Of a DNA stretch of 64,000 nucleotides, positions 20,910-32,057 are shown piece after piece (positions within the stretch are counted from its first letter, which is position 1; the number at the start of each line of letters is the position of its first letter). The notes under the pieces are model-generated. The model saw only the letters and a list, made by a program, of their open reading frames with translations, was not told the origin of the DNA and did not search any database. Position numbers and translations under genes: made by a program. Where the stretch lies: NCBI GenBank assembly GCA_036250195.1, contig JAVHZZ010000004.1:141621729-141685728 (forward strand), in the 5' to 3' direction. This stretch comes from Mixophyes australis. Lineage: Eukaryota; Chordata; Amphibia; Anura; Limnodynastidae.

Positions 20910-21608
20910 TCTCACTTATACTTCTGTAATCTCTTGCTAACATTCCCTTCACCAGTTTGTCCCCACTTCAATCCATTCTAAATCATGCTGCAAGACTGAT
21001 CTTCCTCCATATATGCTGGTCCACTTTGCAAATATCTGTACTGACTCCCTCTATGTTCCAGAATTAAAATCAAACTCCTTACCCTTACCTACAAAGACAT
21101 CAACAATACTACCCCTTCCTACATATCAATGCTCTTCTCTAAATAATCTGCCTCTCACCCTGCCTCCGATCTATGACTCTTCTCCTCTCACATAATCAGC
21201 TCTCACTCTCGTCTACAGGACTTGTCTCATTTCACTACATACACATGGAATTCACTATAACACATTGTCAGTCTCAATCCTAGCCTCCAATGCTTTAAAC
21301 ATTACCTGAAAAATCACCTATTCTCTGAAGCCTGCTGAACAACCACCCGATTTCCAAAACAAACCTCGACATGCCACTGGATAAAGCTCCCTGTCTGTCC
21401 TAATCTCCGACCTGAGTCACATTTGCTTGCTAACTGTAACCCCATCCCCACTAGATTGTAAGCATTTAGGAGCAGAGGCCTCTCCATCTTTATTCCATAT
21501 CCACACTTATTGTTGCTACCTTTACATGTCATTGTTCTCTATTTATGCTGTCCCCCCATTGTCCAGCTCTGTACATCACTGTGTCCCTTTACAAATAAAT
21601 AATAATAT
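20910..21608 (+). pseudogene. L2/CR1-type LINE ORF2 C-terminal fragment and 3' end
   Basis: Across frames the text reads as an L2-type C-terminus: a 'Q..LNHAARLI'-like start near 20975, LVHFANICTDSLYVPEL near 21015 and TLTYKDINNTTPSY-like sequence near 21085. It then continues into a 3' UTR ending CCCTTTACAAATAAATAATA. Stops and frameshifts interrupt it. The orientation is opposite to the adjacent L2 tail at 20786-20905. Confidence 0.75.
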
Positions 21609-24175
21609 TATACTGACTAGTCGGAATGGATATCTAAGTATATGTTCCTTATGCATTATCTGTGGTATATATCATGTTTTGAAAAATTTGTAAAATGAGC
21701 CACCTTATAAAATATCCCTATTTGTGTACAATTTTCTGCCTTTTCTTAATATTTGCAACACTCTTTCCTCAGCCAAAAAAAACTCATTTATTTTATTAAA
21801 TATGCTATATTTTCACTTCAGAATTGTGGAGGGGTGGCTTAATATTTATGCAAGTTTACTACAGGTATAAGCTTGATAAATAACTGTAAAGGCAAACATT
21901 TCCAGGGCAATTCAGTGGCAAAACCAGCACCAGAATTAAAAGGGCCCAATTAAGATTTTTCTTTATTTAGGTGACAAACACCAAAAGACACAAAAGTGCC
22001 TCTTTACACATATCCAATAATAAACAGAAAATAACCATAGAATTTTATTTGTAAGTGGTAAAGGCTAATCATCTTAAAATTAGATATGGATTTACAAATA
22101 CATGTACCTTTCTTTAATGTAGAATAAATGGTCATTAAAATAAACATTTTTCTATAAAAAAAAAAATATTGCTCCTGTTTATTTGCAAAACACATACCTT
22201 TACTTTCAAAAACTCCCGAAATCTATACATATATTTCTGAATTTTTAAGTCTTTTGTGTGGCACACTAGGATTTCTTGTTTTCGCTGTTAATATAAGCCT
22301 CTTGGTAAATTCAGTTCAAACAGTTGGTAACTAACAGGTGCTGTAGAAACACCATATTGATTGCAATTCCTTACAACATACATTGTGCCAGTTTTGTTAT
22401 TCAAGCATTTCAAACAATTAATTTTAAAACATTGAAAAAATCATAACAATTTGACAAACCTATTTTAGCATATCATGCTCCAACCCCTCTTTTCCATGAC
22501 ATTCTCTTACAGTTAAGATACTATGAGAGTGTCCTTAAAGGGAAAGGGACAAAAGTAACCACAGTAGTGTATTTTACAGTCTAAAAATAGGTATCTACAC
22601 CATTTTGGTATAAGATTTTAAATAACAGTACCATAATGACAATAAAGTATTCTACTTTTGTACGCTATTTTTAGTTCAGTTCAGAATGTATGTGACAAGT
22701 TGTCTGCTGAGATAATTCATGACATAAGAATACTTCATTGTCATTTGGCTGTCATAGCAGTCAGAAATTAATCTAAAGCTAGCAGATCAGAACAAGCGTT
22801 GGAATGTAAGATTAGGGTAAACCTAGGTGGTGCCAGTCTTCATTATGTTATAGCAAGATCTGCTTCAAGTCCTACAAATAATTGTTACTTGTAAAACAGC
22901 AAGAAAGAGGTTTATAAAGCATGAACTCCCTGACTTAATACAAAGTGTATATTGCAGATACACAAAAAGTTTCTATTACATGTTTCCACATACAATAAGA
23001 ACAAGGTTTAACCAATCCAAAGCAAGTAACAATCTATTATTTTATATGCAGCCAACATAGGAAAGTGGATCTGCTTATTAAGACTAATAACATTTGCAAA
23101 GTGTTCCCAAAATAATTCTTAAATTCAATATATTTGTTCTATAGTCAGCCAGCAAATATAAATCAGATTTTACCGTGCACAGATTAGAGCATCAGCTCCT
23201 CATACGAGATGAGCAGAGAAATTCCAGCGGAAGCAGGTAAATATTGTGTGTTTGCTAAATTTCAGTCCCGAACTGATCACTTCTTACCCCTGGCCAAGTC
23301 CCCAGCAGCAGCTGTCACTCACAACACGCGCTGCCCACCTTCTATTTATAGACATCCAAGCATAGGGACGGTCACATTTTCCAGGAGGTCTCAATGGCTT
23401 GGGAAGTGACTGGATGTTACTGGGGGAGGGTAAATGCACAGAAGACAGCCATACGTAACATGTTTTGGTAGCTGACTTTTGTTTACTGTATTTATATAAT
23501 ACTCACCTCATATACAATGATATATAATAGAACATAATTTCTTTTGAATTATCTTTACTTGCAAGAGACTTTCAATATAGGAACAGCAAAATAGCAAGCA
23601 TTTAGCTATTACAAATGCTGTCTATGACTTTCAGGGTCCCAGTGCAAAATGTCATTTACTGGTCTCCAAAAGTGTCTGTCTTGTGCCTAAATGCAGTATA
23701 ATAGCATGCCCAAAATGTATTATTGTCAGTTTTATTATCTTTTATTATTTATAGCTGGGTATTGATAATGATGGAATACATTCATTTACATCTGAAAGTC
23801 TGCTCTGCATATCTAATGTGATCCTACCAAAAAATTAATATCAGACAGGTGGGCCACTAATTACACAGGGGCCCTAGTGTTCTGCACCAGACCAACTGGC
23901 TGTTGTTCTTCCCCTGACTCCTACAATGTAACAAAAATATTTTTGTAAATAGTTACATCTTACTAAAAAATACAAAACAAATCTAAACTGTTAGATGATG
24001 GAGGAATTTTGAGTTCATAAACCATCAAAGGGGAAAATCCATGTTTGGTCTGCCCTGCAGTATCGCATATTATTACCCAACATGTAGAATAAAAAGGTAG
24101 GTTCCTAGCTAAAAATCCCCTACAAAAGTATATTTAATGCTTACCCTTTATTTTCACACACTGTCCCTGACATTC
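21609..24175. other. AT-rich stretch without recognised features
   Basis: This is the longest stretch with no repeat I recognise. Frames are short and lack domain signatures. About 23209-23409 is locally more GC-rich with a 66-residue frame, but there is no evidence that it is an exon. It could be unique sequence worth comparing between species. Confidence 0.45.
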
Positions 24176-24177
24176 TT

Positions 24178-24245
24178 TATCATCAACATTTATTTATATA
24201 GCACCAACAAATTCCGTAGCGCTTTACAATTGGAGATTCATTAAC
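24178..24245 (-). repeat. L2-type LINE 3' terminus
   Basis: The plus strand has ATCATCAACATTTATTTATA then CCAACAAATTCCGTAGCGCT, the L2-like tail in minus orientation, truncated after about 60 bp. Confidence 0.8.
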
Positions 24246-24739
24246 AGCCTTTACCCTATAAAATGAAACATGGCTGATACAACATCTTGGTCATATAATG
24301 ATCAAGTCTACTAGACATATGTCACTGACCTTGGTTTGAGTTGATTACTGAACCCTTTGCACTTTCCTGTTTGTATCATGTTAGCTGTTACTCTCTGCAG
24401 ACACTGATGCAAGTGGTGTTGGTTTCATTTCATCTAATCACATGGCATCAGCTCCTTTTGAATCAAAGCCCTAGAACTTCTTCTAGATTATAAACTCACA
24501 CATCAAGGAACGAAGTTTCCAATGCCGCATTGAGCAATCTTTCCAGTTGCCCAGTAATGCAGCGCATCCTAATAGTAAATAATAATACAATACCATTTCT
24601 GAAATACACAAGGGTACCCTCATTTGAAAGATAGGTGTCAGTTTTGACAAAAAAGGCAGCCCCTTTTTATATATGTTCTATTGATCAATCAGGTCACTGG
24701 ACAAAAAAAAAACCACATACTTACGTAACTAAAAGTATT

Positions 24740-25415
24740 TGATACAAAAGTGTACTCCTGACAGAGATTTCAGGTCAACTGATACATATGGGTTACCATT
24801 CTCGTCAGACCTGTAGCTCTTCAGAAAGGTATGACAATCTTTTTCAACTGTTTCCCCCATTTTGATTTCATAAATAAATAATAAAGTGTTCTATTTTGAC
24901 ACCGCATGGAAACTATTGTCCATTCCTGACTTGAGTTAGAAAAGTAATTGACCCCTCATATGATCATCACCATCAACATTTATATAGCGCCAGCAAATTC
25001 AGTAGCGCTTTACAATTACGAACAAACAGTAATAAAATAATACTGGGCAATACATACAGGAAGAGGTATGAGGGCCCTGCTCGCAAGTTTTCATGCAATA
25101 TAGTATCTAATTTCCACAGATGCATTCCTTCCTCACCTTTTTATACCTTTGCAACGCACTCATCTCATAGTTCAAGAAAAATCACACATCACACAAAAAG
25201 TGGTCGTAGAGTGATGCATGCTAGGAGTACAAATTTAATGGGGTATTAATCTTTTTGAGAGACCTGGATCTGTTCAGAAAGGCATGATTATTTCTTCTTC
25301 TTAACTCATTCGCTATCTTTTCTTTAGTAAATAAATTAAAAATGCATATTTTTGCTATTGCAACACTTCACTGAAAGTATTGTCCATTCAAGTCTTGAGT
25401 TATAGAACAATAAAC
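24740..25415. repeat. Ancient direct duplication flanking an L2 tail
   Basis: About 24800-24945 and 25255-25415 share the ordered motifs AGACCTG, TTCAGAAAGG(T/C)ATGA, AATAAAT, ATTGTCCATTC and CTTGAGTTA with similar spacing. They are separated by about 450 bp that include the L2 tail at 24963. Identity is partial, so this is either an old tandem duplication or two copies of an unidentified repeat. Confidence 0.5.
24963..25095 (-). repeat. L2-type LINE 3' terminus
   Basis: The plus strand reads ATCACCATCAACATTTATAT, AGTAGCGCTTTACAATTACG and AATACTGGGCAATACATAC, the same order as at 49268. It is a 3'-end fragment in minus orientation. Confidence 0.8.
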
Positions 25416-25719
25416 AATGGTATTTTATACAAATGCAAAGTCTTCTGAGAAAGAGGAAGTATGAGTTGTGTGGGTACTGCACTGTAAAATTACAGATCAA
25501 GTAAAAATTTGATGCCCCAAAAATTGCAAAAAAATTTACTCAGCATTTGGATTTTAAAAAGTGTCTTGGCCGTAATAGGGCTAAATTTGTATTGTATAAT
25601 AAGATAGCCCAATAATTTATAGACATACTTTCCATGCAGACTCCTTGGTGAAATTATAATGGATGTGCATAGTGTGACTTCCCAGGTTCCAGAGCAGGAG
25701 GGAGCCCATTGCTCTAGCC

Positions 25720-25867
25720 CAGGGGTAGGCAACCTGCGGCTCTCCAGGTGTTGTGAAACTACAAGTCCCAGCATGCTTTGCTGGTAGATAACCAGCAGAT
25801 AGGTGGCAAGGCATGCTGGGATTTGTAGTTTCACAACACCTGGAGAGCCGCAGGTTGCCTACCCCTG
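25720..25867. mobile_element. hAT MITE with exact 8-bp target duplication
   Basis: The 148-bp element is a near-perfect palindrome starting CAGGGGTAGGCAACCTGCGG and ending CCGCAGGTTGCCTACCCCTG. CTCTAGCC occurs exactly at 25712-25719 and 25868-25875. The inner arms contain AACTACAAGTCCCAGCATGC and its inverse. The perfect duplication and high arm identity indicate recent insertion. It lies inside a 185-residue minus-strand frame that is therefore not a gene. Confidence 0.93.
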
Positions 25868-25875
25868 CTCTAGCC

Positions 25876-26369
25876 CATCCACCTGGTGGGGAGTCTGAGC
25901 AAACAAAATGGCTCAGCACTCTCTTTCGGCAGCCGTAAGCCTGCCAACTCCCAAGTCTGCAGATATGGATATTTCTTCTTTTGTACGGATGGCAGATTTT
26001 AGGGGGCGAGCCTACTAGGAACATTTTAAAAGAAAAAAAAACATGCAGGGACCCAGCCCAAGGTAGCCCCTGGTTCTTATGCTGTGCACCAGTGATTGAA
26101 GTGAGTTGACATACAGTAGCATGCCATACTGTCACTTCTCCCACTGTCTTCATTGTAAAATCATCAAATTCCATTACTTACACTTTCCATACCGCCACTA
26201 CTAAATTTCCACTTCAACCATATAAATGTACAGTGTATGCTACAATTCAGAACTATTCTACTTTATCTTGCTGCATATACTATGCATTTACATATAGTGG
26301 TTTCAGTGGAGGTAGGGAAATTTAGAAGTAGCAGTATTAAAAATGTAATGGGAATAGTTTTACAATGAA
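25876..26369. other. Unrecognised stretch with a repeat shared with 51880-51965
   Basis: About 26000-26075 (CATTTTAAAAGAAAA, then CAGCCCAAGGTAGCCCC) matches about 51905-51965. The rest is AT-rich without features up to the 3' end of the Tx1-like LINE. Confidence 0.45.
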
Positions 26370-26609
26370 GGTGATTTTTATTGATGAAAACCAACTAGAT
26401 ACAATGGAACAACCATAATCAACTCATATTACAACAAATGTCCACTTATTTACTAATTAGATACCGCCTTAAAAATATCAAACAATATTAAAACAAAAAA
26501 AACAAAAATAAACACACACACACCAACAAAAAAACTGACTTCAGAGTCCATATCTGTTGGGAGAAAAATAAATATAAAATAAAAATAAAAATGCGTGATC
26601 CATATGAAA

Positions 26610-27511
26610 TTATTCATTCAGAAAAATGCCTTCCCATAATTTTGCATTTTTCCTATTTTTCTTAACCTCTAGAGACTTTATCCACCTTAATTCTGACATA
26701 ATTAGATCTACGGCCTTCAGATACAGGAAAGGCTCCTGGTTAATCGATACTCTAGTTCTTGTATGCCAGTGGTAATATTTTACAGGTGTTATTATCATAT
26801 ATATTGAGTCTCGGTCTATACCATTTATAGTTGATGGAACTCCATAAACTATATCAGAGTATTTCAGAGATCGAAATCTCCTGATCCTAAGTCTATCTGC
26901 CATCTCCTTCCATAATGTCCTGGTTCCCCAGAAATCAACTATAAAATGTTGCATTCTTTCCTCCTGACAACCCAGAGGACAATTTCTATCCGAGACTTTT
27001 AAATTACCTCTGACAAATGTTTTTCAATGCAATGATAACCAAGCGATGTCAAAAAAACTTTGATGGAAGTCTCACCCCATTTAAAAACTTTAAACTTTCC
27101 TGCAAAGTTTTATCCACACAGTCTCTGAGTGCAAGCTGGAAACAAAAGAATGTCCTGTATACTTTAAAATATAGTTCTTTCCTGAACTTATTCTCAAGGT
27201 AAGATTTCTCTATTACCCATTTCCTCATAGACTTGAGACCAGATTCCAGATATGGTGGGAGGTAGTCCTGCATCCATCTACCCCTCCTGAGACTACCACC
27301 TCGCATCCAAGATTCTGCGAAAGGCATTATCTGATTCCTGATACTGTTTACCCACAGAGAATCAACATTTGAGTCCAAGTTTCCAAAATGTATTTTTAAA
27401 AGCAAGGAGTCAAAGAAAACCCGTGGATTCAAAATATCCACACCACCCTCTTTTCTCTGTAGGTAAGTGATCCCTCGTTTATAGGATTCAGTCATAAGAG
27501 CTGGAAGAACA
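26610..27511 (-). pseudogene. Tx1-like LINE ORF2 C-terminal region
   Basis: Two adjacent minus-strand frames (27495-27049 and 26954-26610) cover the post-RT region. The first has RGITYLQRKEGGVDILNPRV, which is LINE-typical ('GGxxxxxP'). The second opens with QHFIVDFWGTRTLWKEM, preceded by a cysteine-rich CPLGC motif read just upstream, matching the C-terminal CxxC..H knuckle of L1/Tx1 elements. The frames are separated by stops, so no intact protein is made. Confidence 0.8.
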
Positions 27512-27519
27512 GACTAGAG

Positions 27520-27669
27520 CAGGGGTGTCCAACCTTTTAGCTTCCCTGGGCCACATTGGAAGACGACGAGTTGGTTTGGGCCGCACATCAGACACACTAA
27601 CAATAACGATAGCTGATCATCCAAAAAACCATAGAAAACATAGTTAACACATATATATGAGAAAAAAAG

Positions 27670-27726
<57 letters not shown>

Positions 27727-28481
27727 TTTTTCTTCAAATCCCCCTATACTTACCTTTCAATCGCCCTGTTCAAAAAATCCTCTCTAGTTATTATACTATA
27801 ATCACTTTTTGTATTGTTTCGATGCAATATCAATTAAGTGCATTTAAGCCAGGAATTGTATATCAGGGTGCCCTGACCAGGCCTGCGGTACCTGACATAT
27901 ACACCACTGTGACCCCAATTGTGACCTGTTTTGCTAATTACACCACTATGTTAGTTAAGGGATAACAACTTATAATGGGCCAAAGAGAATAATATATAAT
28001 GCCCCATTAGTATTCAGGTAGAAGTATGTAGCAGGGAGATAAGGTCCATGATGCTCCAGGACCAGGTGACTTTTATTCACTTGTCAGCATCCCTTGAAAT
28101 AATAAAAAAAATCCCCCTTAACTTACCTTTTAATCGGCTTGTTCTCCTGTCCTCTTCTCTTCTTTTCTCCAATTCTGTGCTGCTGATTGTTCTTCTCACG
28201 CGGGTGACTCCTCTGTGCTGCGCTCCGCAATGGATGTTGGGCGTGATGACATCACGCCCGACATTCACTGCGAGCACCGCACGGAGGAGGAGAGACAAGG
28301 GAGGGAGCCGGAGTACCAGCTGACGTGACCGCAAGGTAAGTATTTTCTTTTCTTTTTTTTGGAGGATTTTTTTTTCCATTAACAGTGCTGCCCTCTTGCC
28401 ACAACCAAATCTCCTTCTGGACCACATTTAAAGGCGTGCTGGGCAACCTGCGGCCCACAGGCCGCAGGTTGGACAGCCCTG
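27520..28481. mobile_element. hAT-type non-autonomous element inserted in the LINE
   Basis: It starts CAGGGGTGTCCAACC and ends GGTTGGACAGCCCTG, with exact 8-bp duplications GACTAGAG at 27512-27519 and 28482-28489. The left end continues with CTGGGCCACATTGGAAGA, reminiscent of mammalian Charlie/MER30-type termini. It contains a (TA)n run and, at about 28199-28346, a CpG-rich core with the palindrome GGGCGTGATGACATCACGCC and a consensus splice donor CGCAAGGTAAGTATTTT (GT at 28336). That core closely resembles the core of the hAT element at 9385-9833 although the termini differ. No transposase is present. Confidence 0.88.
27671..27723. repeat. (TA)n microsatellite
   Basis: About 26 uninterrupted TA units lie inside the hAT element. 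A 102-residue frame through it is an artefact. Confidence 0.97.
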
Positions 28482-28688
28482 GACTAGAGAGTCTGGCTAA
28501 AAAAGATTCTGGCAAAGAAAAAATTACCGCAACATACAAGAAAACAGGAACCAGGAAAGTCTTTAACCTTGTAATCTTTTCTCTGTAGGTCAGCCTCCAC
28601 TTTTTCCACCACTGAACCTTTGCACTTCCGATTCCCAACTTCTCCTCCCAATTTAACCTGGCATTATCTTCCCTACCAAATTTCACCC

Positions 28689-29303
28689 CTAAGATCTTAA
28701 TATGGGAGGAGGCCTTTGCAAATTCAGGCAGATCAAAATCAAATCGGGATCACTTTGCAGTGTCCAAAAAGCTTCACTCTTGTCAATGTTGACCAGAGAT
28801 CCTGAGGCCACTGAATAGCTTCTGATGGCTGCAGATAGCCTCCAACCCTCACGAGGTTCAGACACCACCACAGTCACATCATCCGCATATGCAACTACAG
28901 TCAGAGGCAAGCAGTGGGGGACTTGTAATGACCTCAAAAATGGGTCAATGGCAAAGACATACAAGAGCGGACTCAAAGGGCAACCCTGTCTCACCCCTGC
29001 CTCAACTCTAAAAGTGTCACCCTGCCAGCCATTAATCAGAGTGAAGCTCTCTGCCTCTTTATATAAAGTATTTAATCAATCAACAATTTGTTCCGGGATA
29101 CTGTACTTTGACAAAGTTGCCCACAGATAATCATGATCTACTCTATCAAAGGCTTTAGCCTGGTCCAGACCAACAACATACTTCCCACACCCAAGGGTTT
29201 TGCATCTCTCAAGCATCTCTCTTATTGAGATGACTGTTCCAGAGATGTTCCGCCCTTTTACTGGCCAAACTGACAGCACGATAACAGTGCTGGGGACAGA
29301 CAC
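28689..29303 (-). pseudogene. Tx1-like LINE reverse transcriptase fragments
   Basis: Two minus-strand frames hold the core RT motifs. 29303-29076 contains the first catalytic block as GLDQAKAFDRVDHDYLW. 28994-28689 begins RQGCPLSPLL and carries the YADD catalytic box in VVAYADDVTVVV (about 28890-28878), then VNIDKSEAFW. Between them is a frame break. The catalytic aspartates are still visible, but the enzyme cannot be made from this copy. Confidence 0.9.
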
Positions 29304-29555
29304 ACTAATCTAGAAAACAAGATTTTTGCAACAATCTTCCTATCGACAGTCAAAAGGGTTATTGGCCTCCAAATCTTGAATGTCGCCAGGCTCTTTACCC
29401 TTGGACAACAAAATCAATGATGATACCCTCATGGACAGAGGCATCCATAGCTTTTCAAAACAGCTTTTATACACCTCAACCAGAATTGGAGCAAGGAGGT
29501 CTTTACATTTTTTTTTATAAAACTCGCCTACTATACCGTCTGGTCCTGTTACCTT

Positions 29556-30185
29556 CTATTGATGCAAATTATCAATCTCTGTCTTAACCTCTACCACTGT
29601 TAATTCTGCTGTCAAGAGGGAGAAGTCCAAATTGTCAGTATCAGGTTTAGTAGTTGCCTTCAAGAATTGAGACATCTTTTCTTTATCCAAAACCTTTTTC
29701 TGAAACAAGTCAGCATAGTACGATTTCACCACTTCGAAAATACCCACCCTAGACTCTTGTAAATGACACTGGGAGTCAATGAATCTGGTCATTAATTTTT
29801 TTGCAACTCTCTCTCTGCAATTTTCAAAAGAATCAGGTGCCCCTTGGGACCCGTAATCTCTTTCCAGGATCAAAGATTTGTATCTGCTGTACTGATGGTG
29901 CCTTATCTCAGACTTCAGTCGGTTCATCTTCTTTCCTGCATCACTCCCCTAAGTGACTAATTCTTTACGAAGTCTTAGATACTGGCTATACTTACTCTTT
30001 CCCCTACTAGCTGACAGCCTCTTAAACAGAGAAAAAATATACATCTTGACATCCTCCCACCAATCAGCACTGCTTTTATAAAAATCCATCCTTTCCTGTT
30101 GTCGCTCTAAGAGGGATTTTACCTGACCCTGTACAACAGAATCCTCTAACAAACCGGCATTAATTCTCCATAGCCCTCTACCCAC
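29556..30185 (-). pseudogene. Tx1-like LINE spacer between endonuclease and RT
   Basis: The frames 30185-29949 (SADWWEDVKMYIFSLFKRL) and 29927-29556 (SRYKSLILERDYGSQG, then SYYADLFQKK) match the helical spacer of L1/Tx1 ORF2 proteins, including the 'YYxxLF' signature before RT. They are broken by stops. Confidence 0.75.
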
Positions 30186-30298
30186 ATCTGGGTGCTTTAT
30201 AGGACCCAGGCAGAAATACAGGGCTACATGATCAGAATGAGGAACTCATTTTTGACTTATCTTATTAACAACTTCTGTAGGACTCACAAAAGTCAGAT

Positions 30299-30898
30299 CT
30301 ATTCTACTACTTCTTCCACCACAAAGTAAGTGAAGCCAGGTTTTCTACCATCTTGTTCAAAAACATTGCATAAGCCGGCTTGCAAAATAATCCTATTCAG
30401 GACCTTAGAATCTCTATTCAACATTCTACCAGAGGTTCTGTCACTTGGCATCCTAACTACATTAAAATCCCCAGTCAGGACCACTGGAACAGATGTAAAA
30501 TAGATACTGCTTAACTTCATGGAATAAACTGATTCTTTCTGGCACTGTCTGGGGTCCATAAACATTGATGAGCCTGAGTCTCCTGCCCTGAAGTGTTACC
30601 TCTAAAAGCAGACATCTACTCATCAACACCTCTGTCAGTCTATGTACAATGACATCTTGAGTGTTAAACAGAATTGCAACTCCTGCATATGACTCCACAG
30701 CCAGTGACCAGAAAGATGGTCATATTTGCCAGTCTCTCTGAGCTACCCTTAACTGCCCTATTGTAGATAAGCATGTCTCCTGTAAAAAGACACATCTACA
30801 TCCAAATATTTCAGATGGTCATAGACTGCATGCCTAGTTTGCCTGACCTTAATGCTATTCACATTACTGGTGATCACTCGTAAAGAAAAATCTGCCAT
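30299..30898 (-). pseudogene. Tx1-like LINE apurinic-type endonuclease fragment
   Basis: The minus-strand frame opening MADFSLRVITSNVNSI at about 30898 has the N-terminal endonuclease strand with its catalytic Asn. A QETCL-like motif follows in another frame near 30775. The frame 30698-30462 has GVAILF and INVYGPQ, and 30565-30299 has VVLTGDFNVV, the catalytic GDFN box. Order and spacing match an APE-like nuclease, but the frame is broken at least three times. Confidence 0.85.
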
Positions 30899-31212
30899 TA
30901 TAGCATCATTATAAGTCAGAGTCACCTTGCCGACCTCTTGATTCCATATCGGACCCTACTTGCCCCTTCTCAGGAACAGACCTTCTTTTAGTTGGTGGGT
31001 CATCTTCTGACTCTACATCACATTCCCGTGCCACTCTTTTCAACTCCTGCTCCAATTCTAATGCATCCAACCAACAGGCATCAGTATCCGACTCAGATAA
31101 CAGCTCATATCTATTGGAAGTAACTGTTACTTCTACACCTGCTCTTGCCTAAACCTTTTTCTTTTTCCCTGGTTTTTGAACAAGGCTCTATTCACCTTCA
31201 GGCTTATGAGAG

Positions 31213-32057
31213 TGTTATGCACGTTTTGTCACTATCCAATAATGATTGTCCAATCTCGATTTGTGTTTCCAAAGCACAAAGTAATTTATTATCCAAAAGT
31301 AGCAGAATAATTTAAGCGAAATAAATATAAGTACAGCCGTTACTTATCGCAGGCGCTCTGGATCCAGTGAACAGTCATTCAGGTCTGAAGGCTGCGGTCA
31401 AGGAAGACTGGTCAAGAGCTCAGAGACCCTGCTTATATGCAGTCAGAAATACAGTAGAACAATGCAGATGATGTGGCTTGCTTCTATTAGTCCAGGCTTC
31501 AGGAAGGTCCAGTGTACTGCAGGTCATAGGCCAGTTCAAACCAAAATATCCAAAGGTCATCTCTCCAGGGGATGTGCTCCGACTTTCCCGCCAAGAATCA
31601 AGTTTCAACAAGTCCATTAGCATTTTACAGTTGGTATCACTTTAAACATTTATTCCCTAACATCGCTAACTAGAGTATGGAATGTGCTATCTCTTCAGCG
31701 AATGAACCGGACAACTGCTGATGAATAGGGGAATAAAATGATACTAAACATGACATAGTTCCTGCAACCTGAACCTTTGATTTCATTAACATGTATATAA
31801 CTTATGATACTAAACATAAGTACTGCTATATTTCGACATAAATAACTATGTGTTGCAATTACAATTAATGTGTACTAATTACAAATGTGTATGTTTGTGT
31901 GAATGTGTGTAAAAGTGTAAAAGTTGTTATTGCCAGGTGTGGCGGCTGGATACGCCCTTCCACGCCGTAGCGTGCTCTACGCATAATTTTAAACAAAGAC
32001 AACCAAGTTTGCTCGATATTAATTGAAATGACTTTATCCAATTTGCTGACTTCGACA
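31213..32057 (-). mobile_element. LTR, minus orientation, no matching target duplication
   Basis: Compared with the plus-strand LTR at 35607-36444 it shares both ends: read on the minus strand it begins TGTCGAAGTCAGCAAATTGG and ends CATAACA, with AGCGCCTGCGATAAGTAACG and the ATAAATTACTTTGTGCTTTG polyadenylation region inside. It measures 845 bp. The flanks are AGAG on the left and CATG on the right, so there is no direct duplication, unlike the other copy. On its left lies the LINE, and on its right the sequence is not recognisably LINE, which suggests deletion or recombination. No internal retroelement genes are present. Confidence 0.82.

Larger units (their letters stand above)
26370..31212 (-). 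mobile_element. Tx1-clade L1-type LINE, split by a hAT element
   Basis: Reading on the minus strand, in order: an acidic, SESDTD-containing stretch near 31150-30950; an endonuclease domain (about 30895-30299); a spacer (29927-29556); RT (29303-28689); the downstream region (28686 to 28482, resumed at 27511); and a C-terminal zinc-knuckle-like segment (about 26960-26610). A poly(A)-type signal (plus-strand GATTTTTATTGATG) lies near 26370. The order is intact but multiple stops and frame changes make it dead. A 962-bp hAT element (27520-28481) interrupts it. The Tx1-like assignment rests on layout and motif style, and a search could revise it. Its 5' side stops at an LTR at 31213. Confidence 0.85.

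Noticed and set aside
25617..26174. 185-residue minus-strand frame
   Set aside because: It runs straight through a palindromic hAT MITE with an exact 8-bp duplication. No domain.
27657..27965. 102-residue frame
   Set aside because: It starts in a (TA)n microsatellite inside a hAT element.
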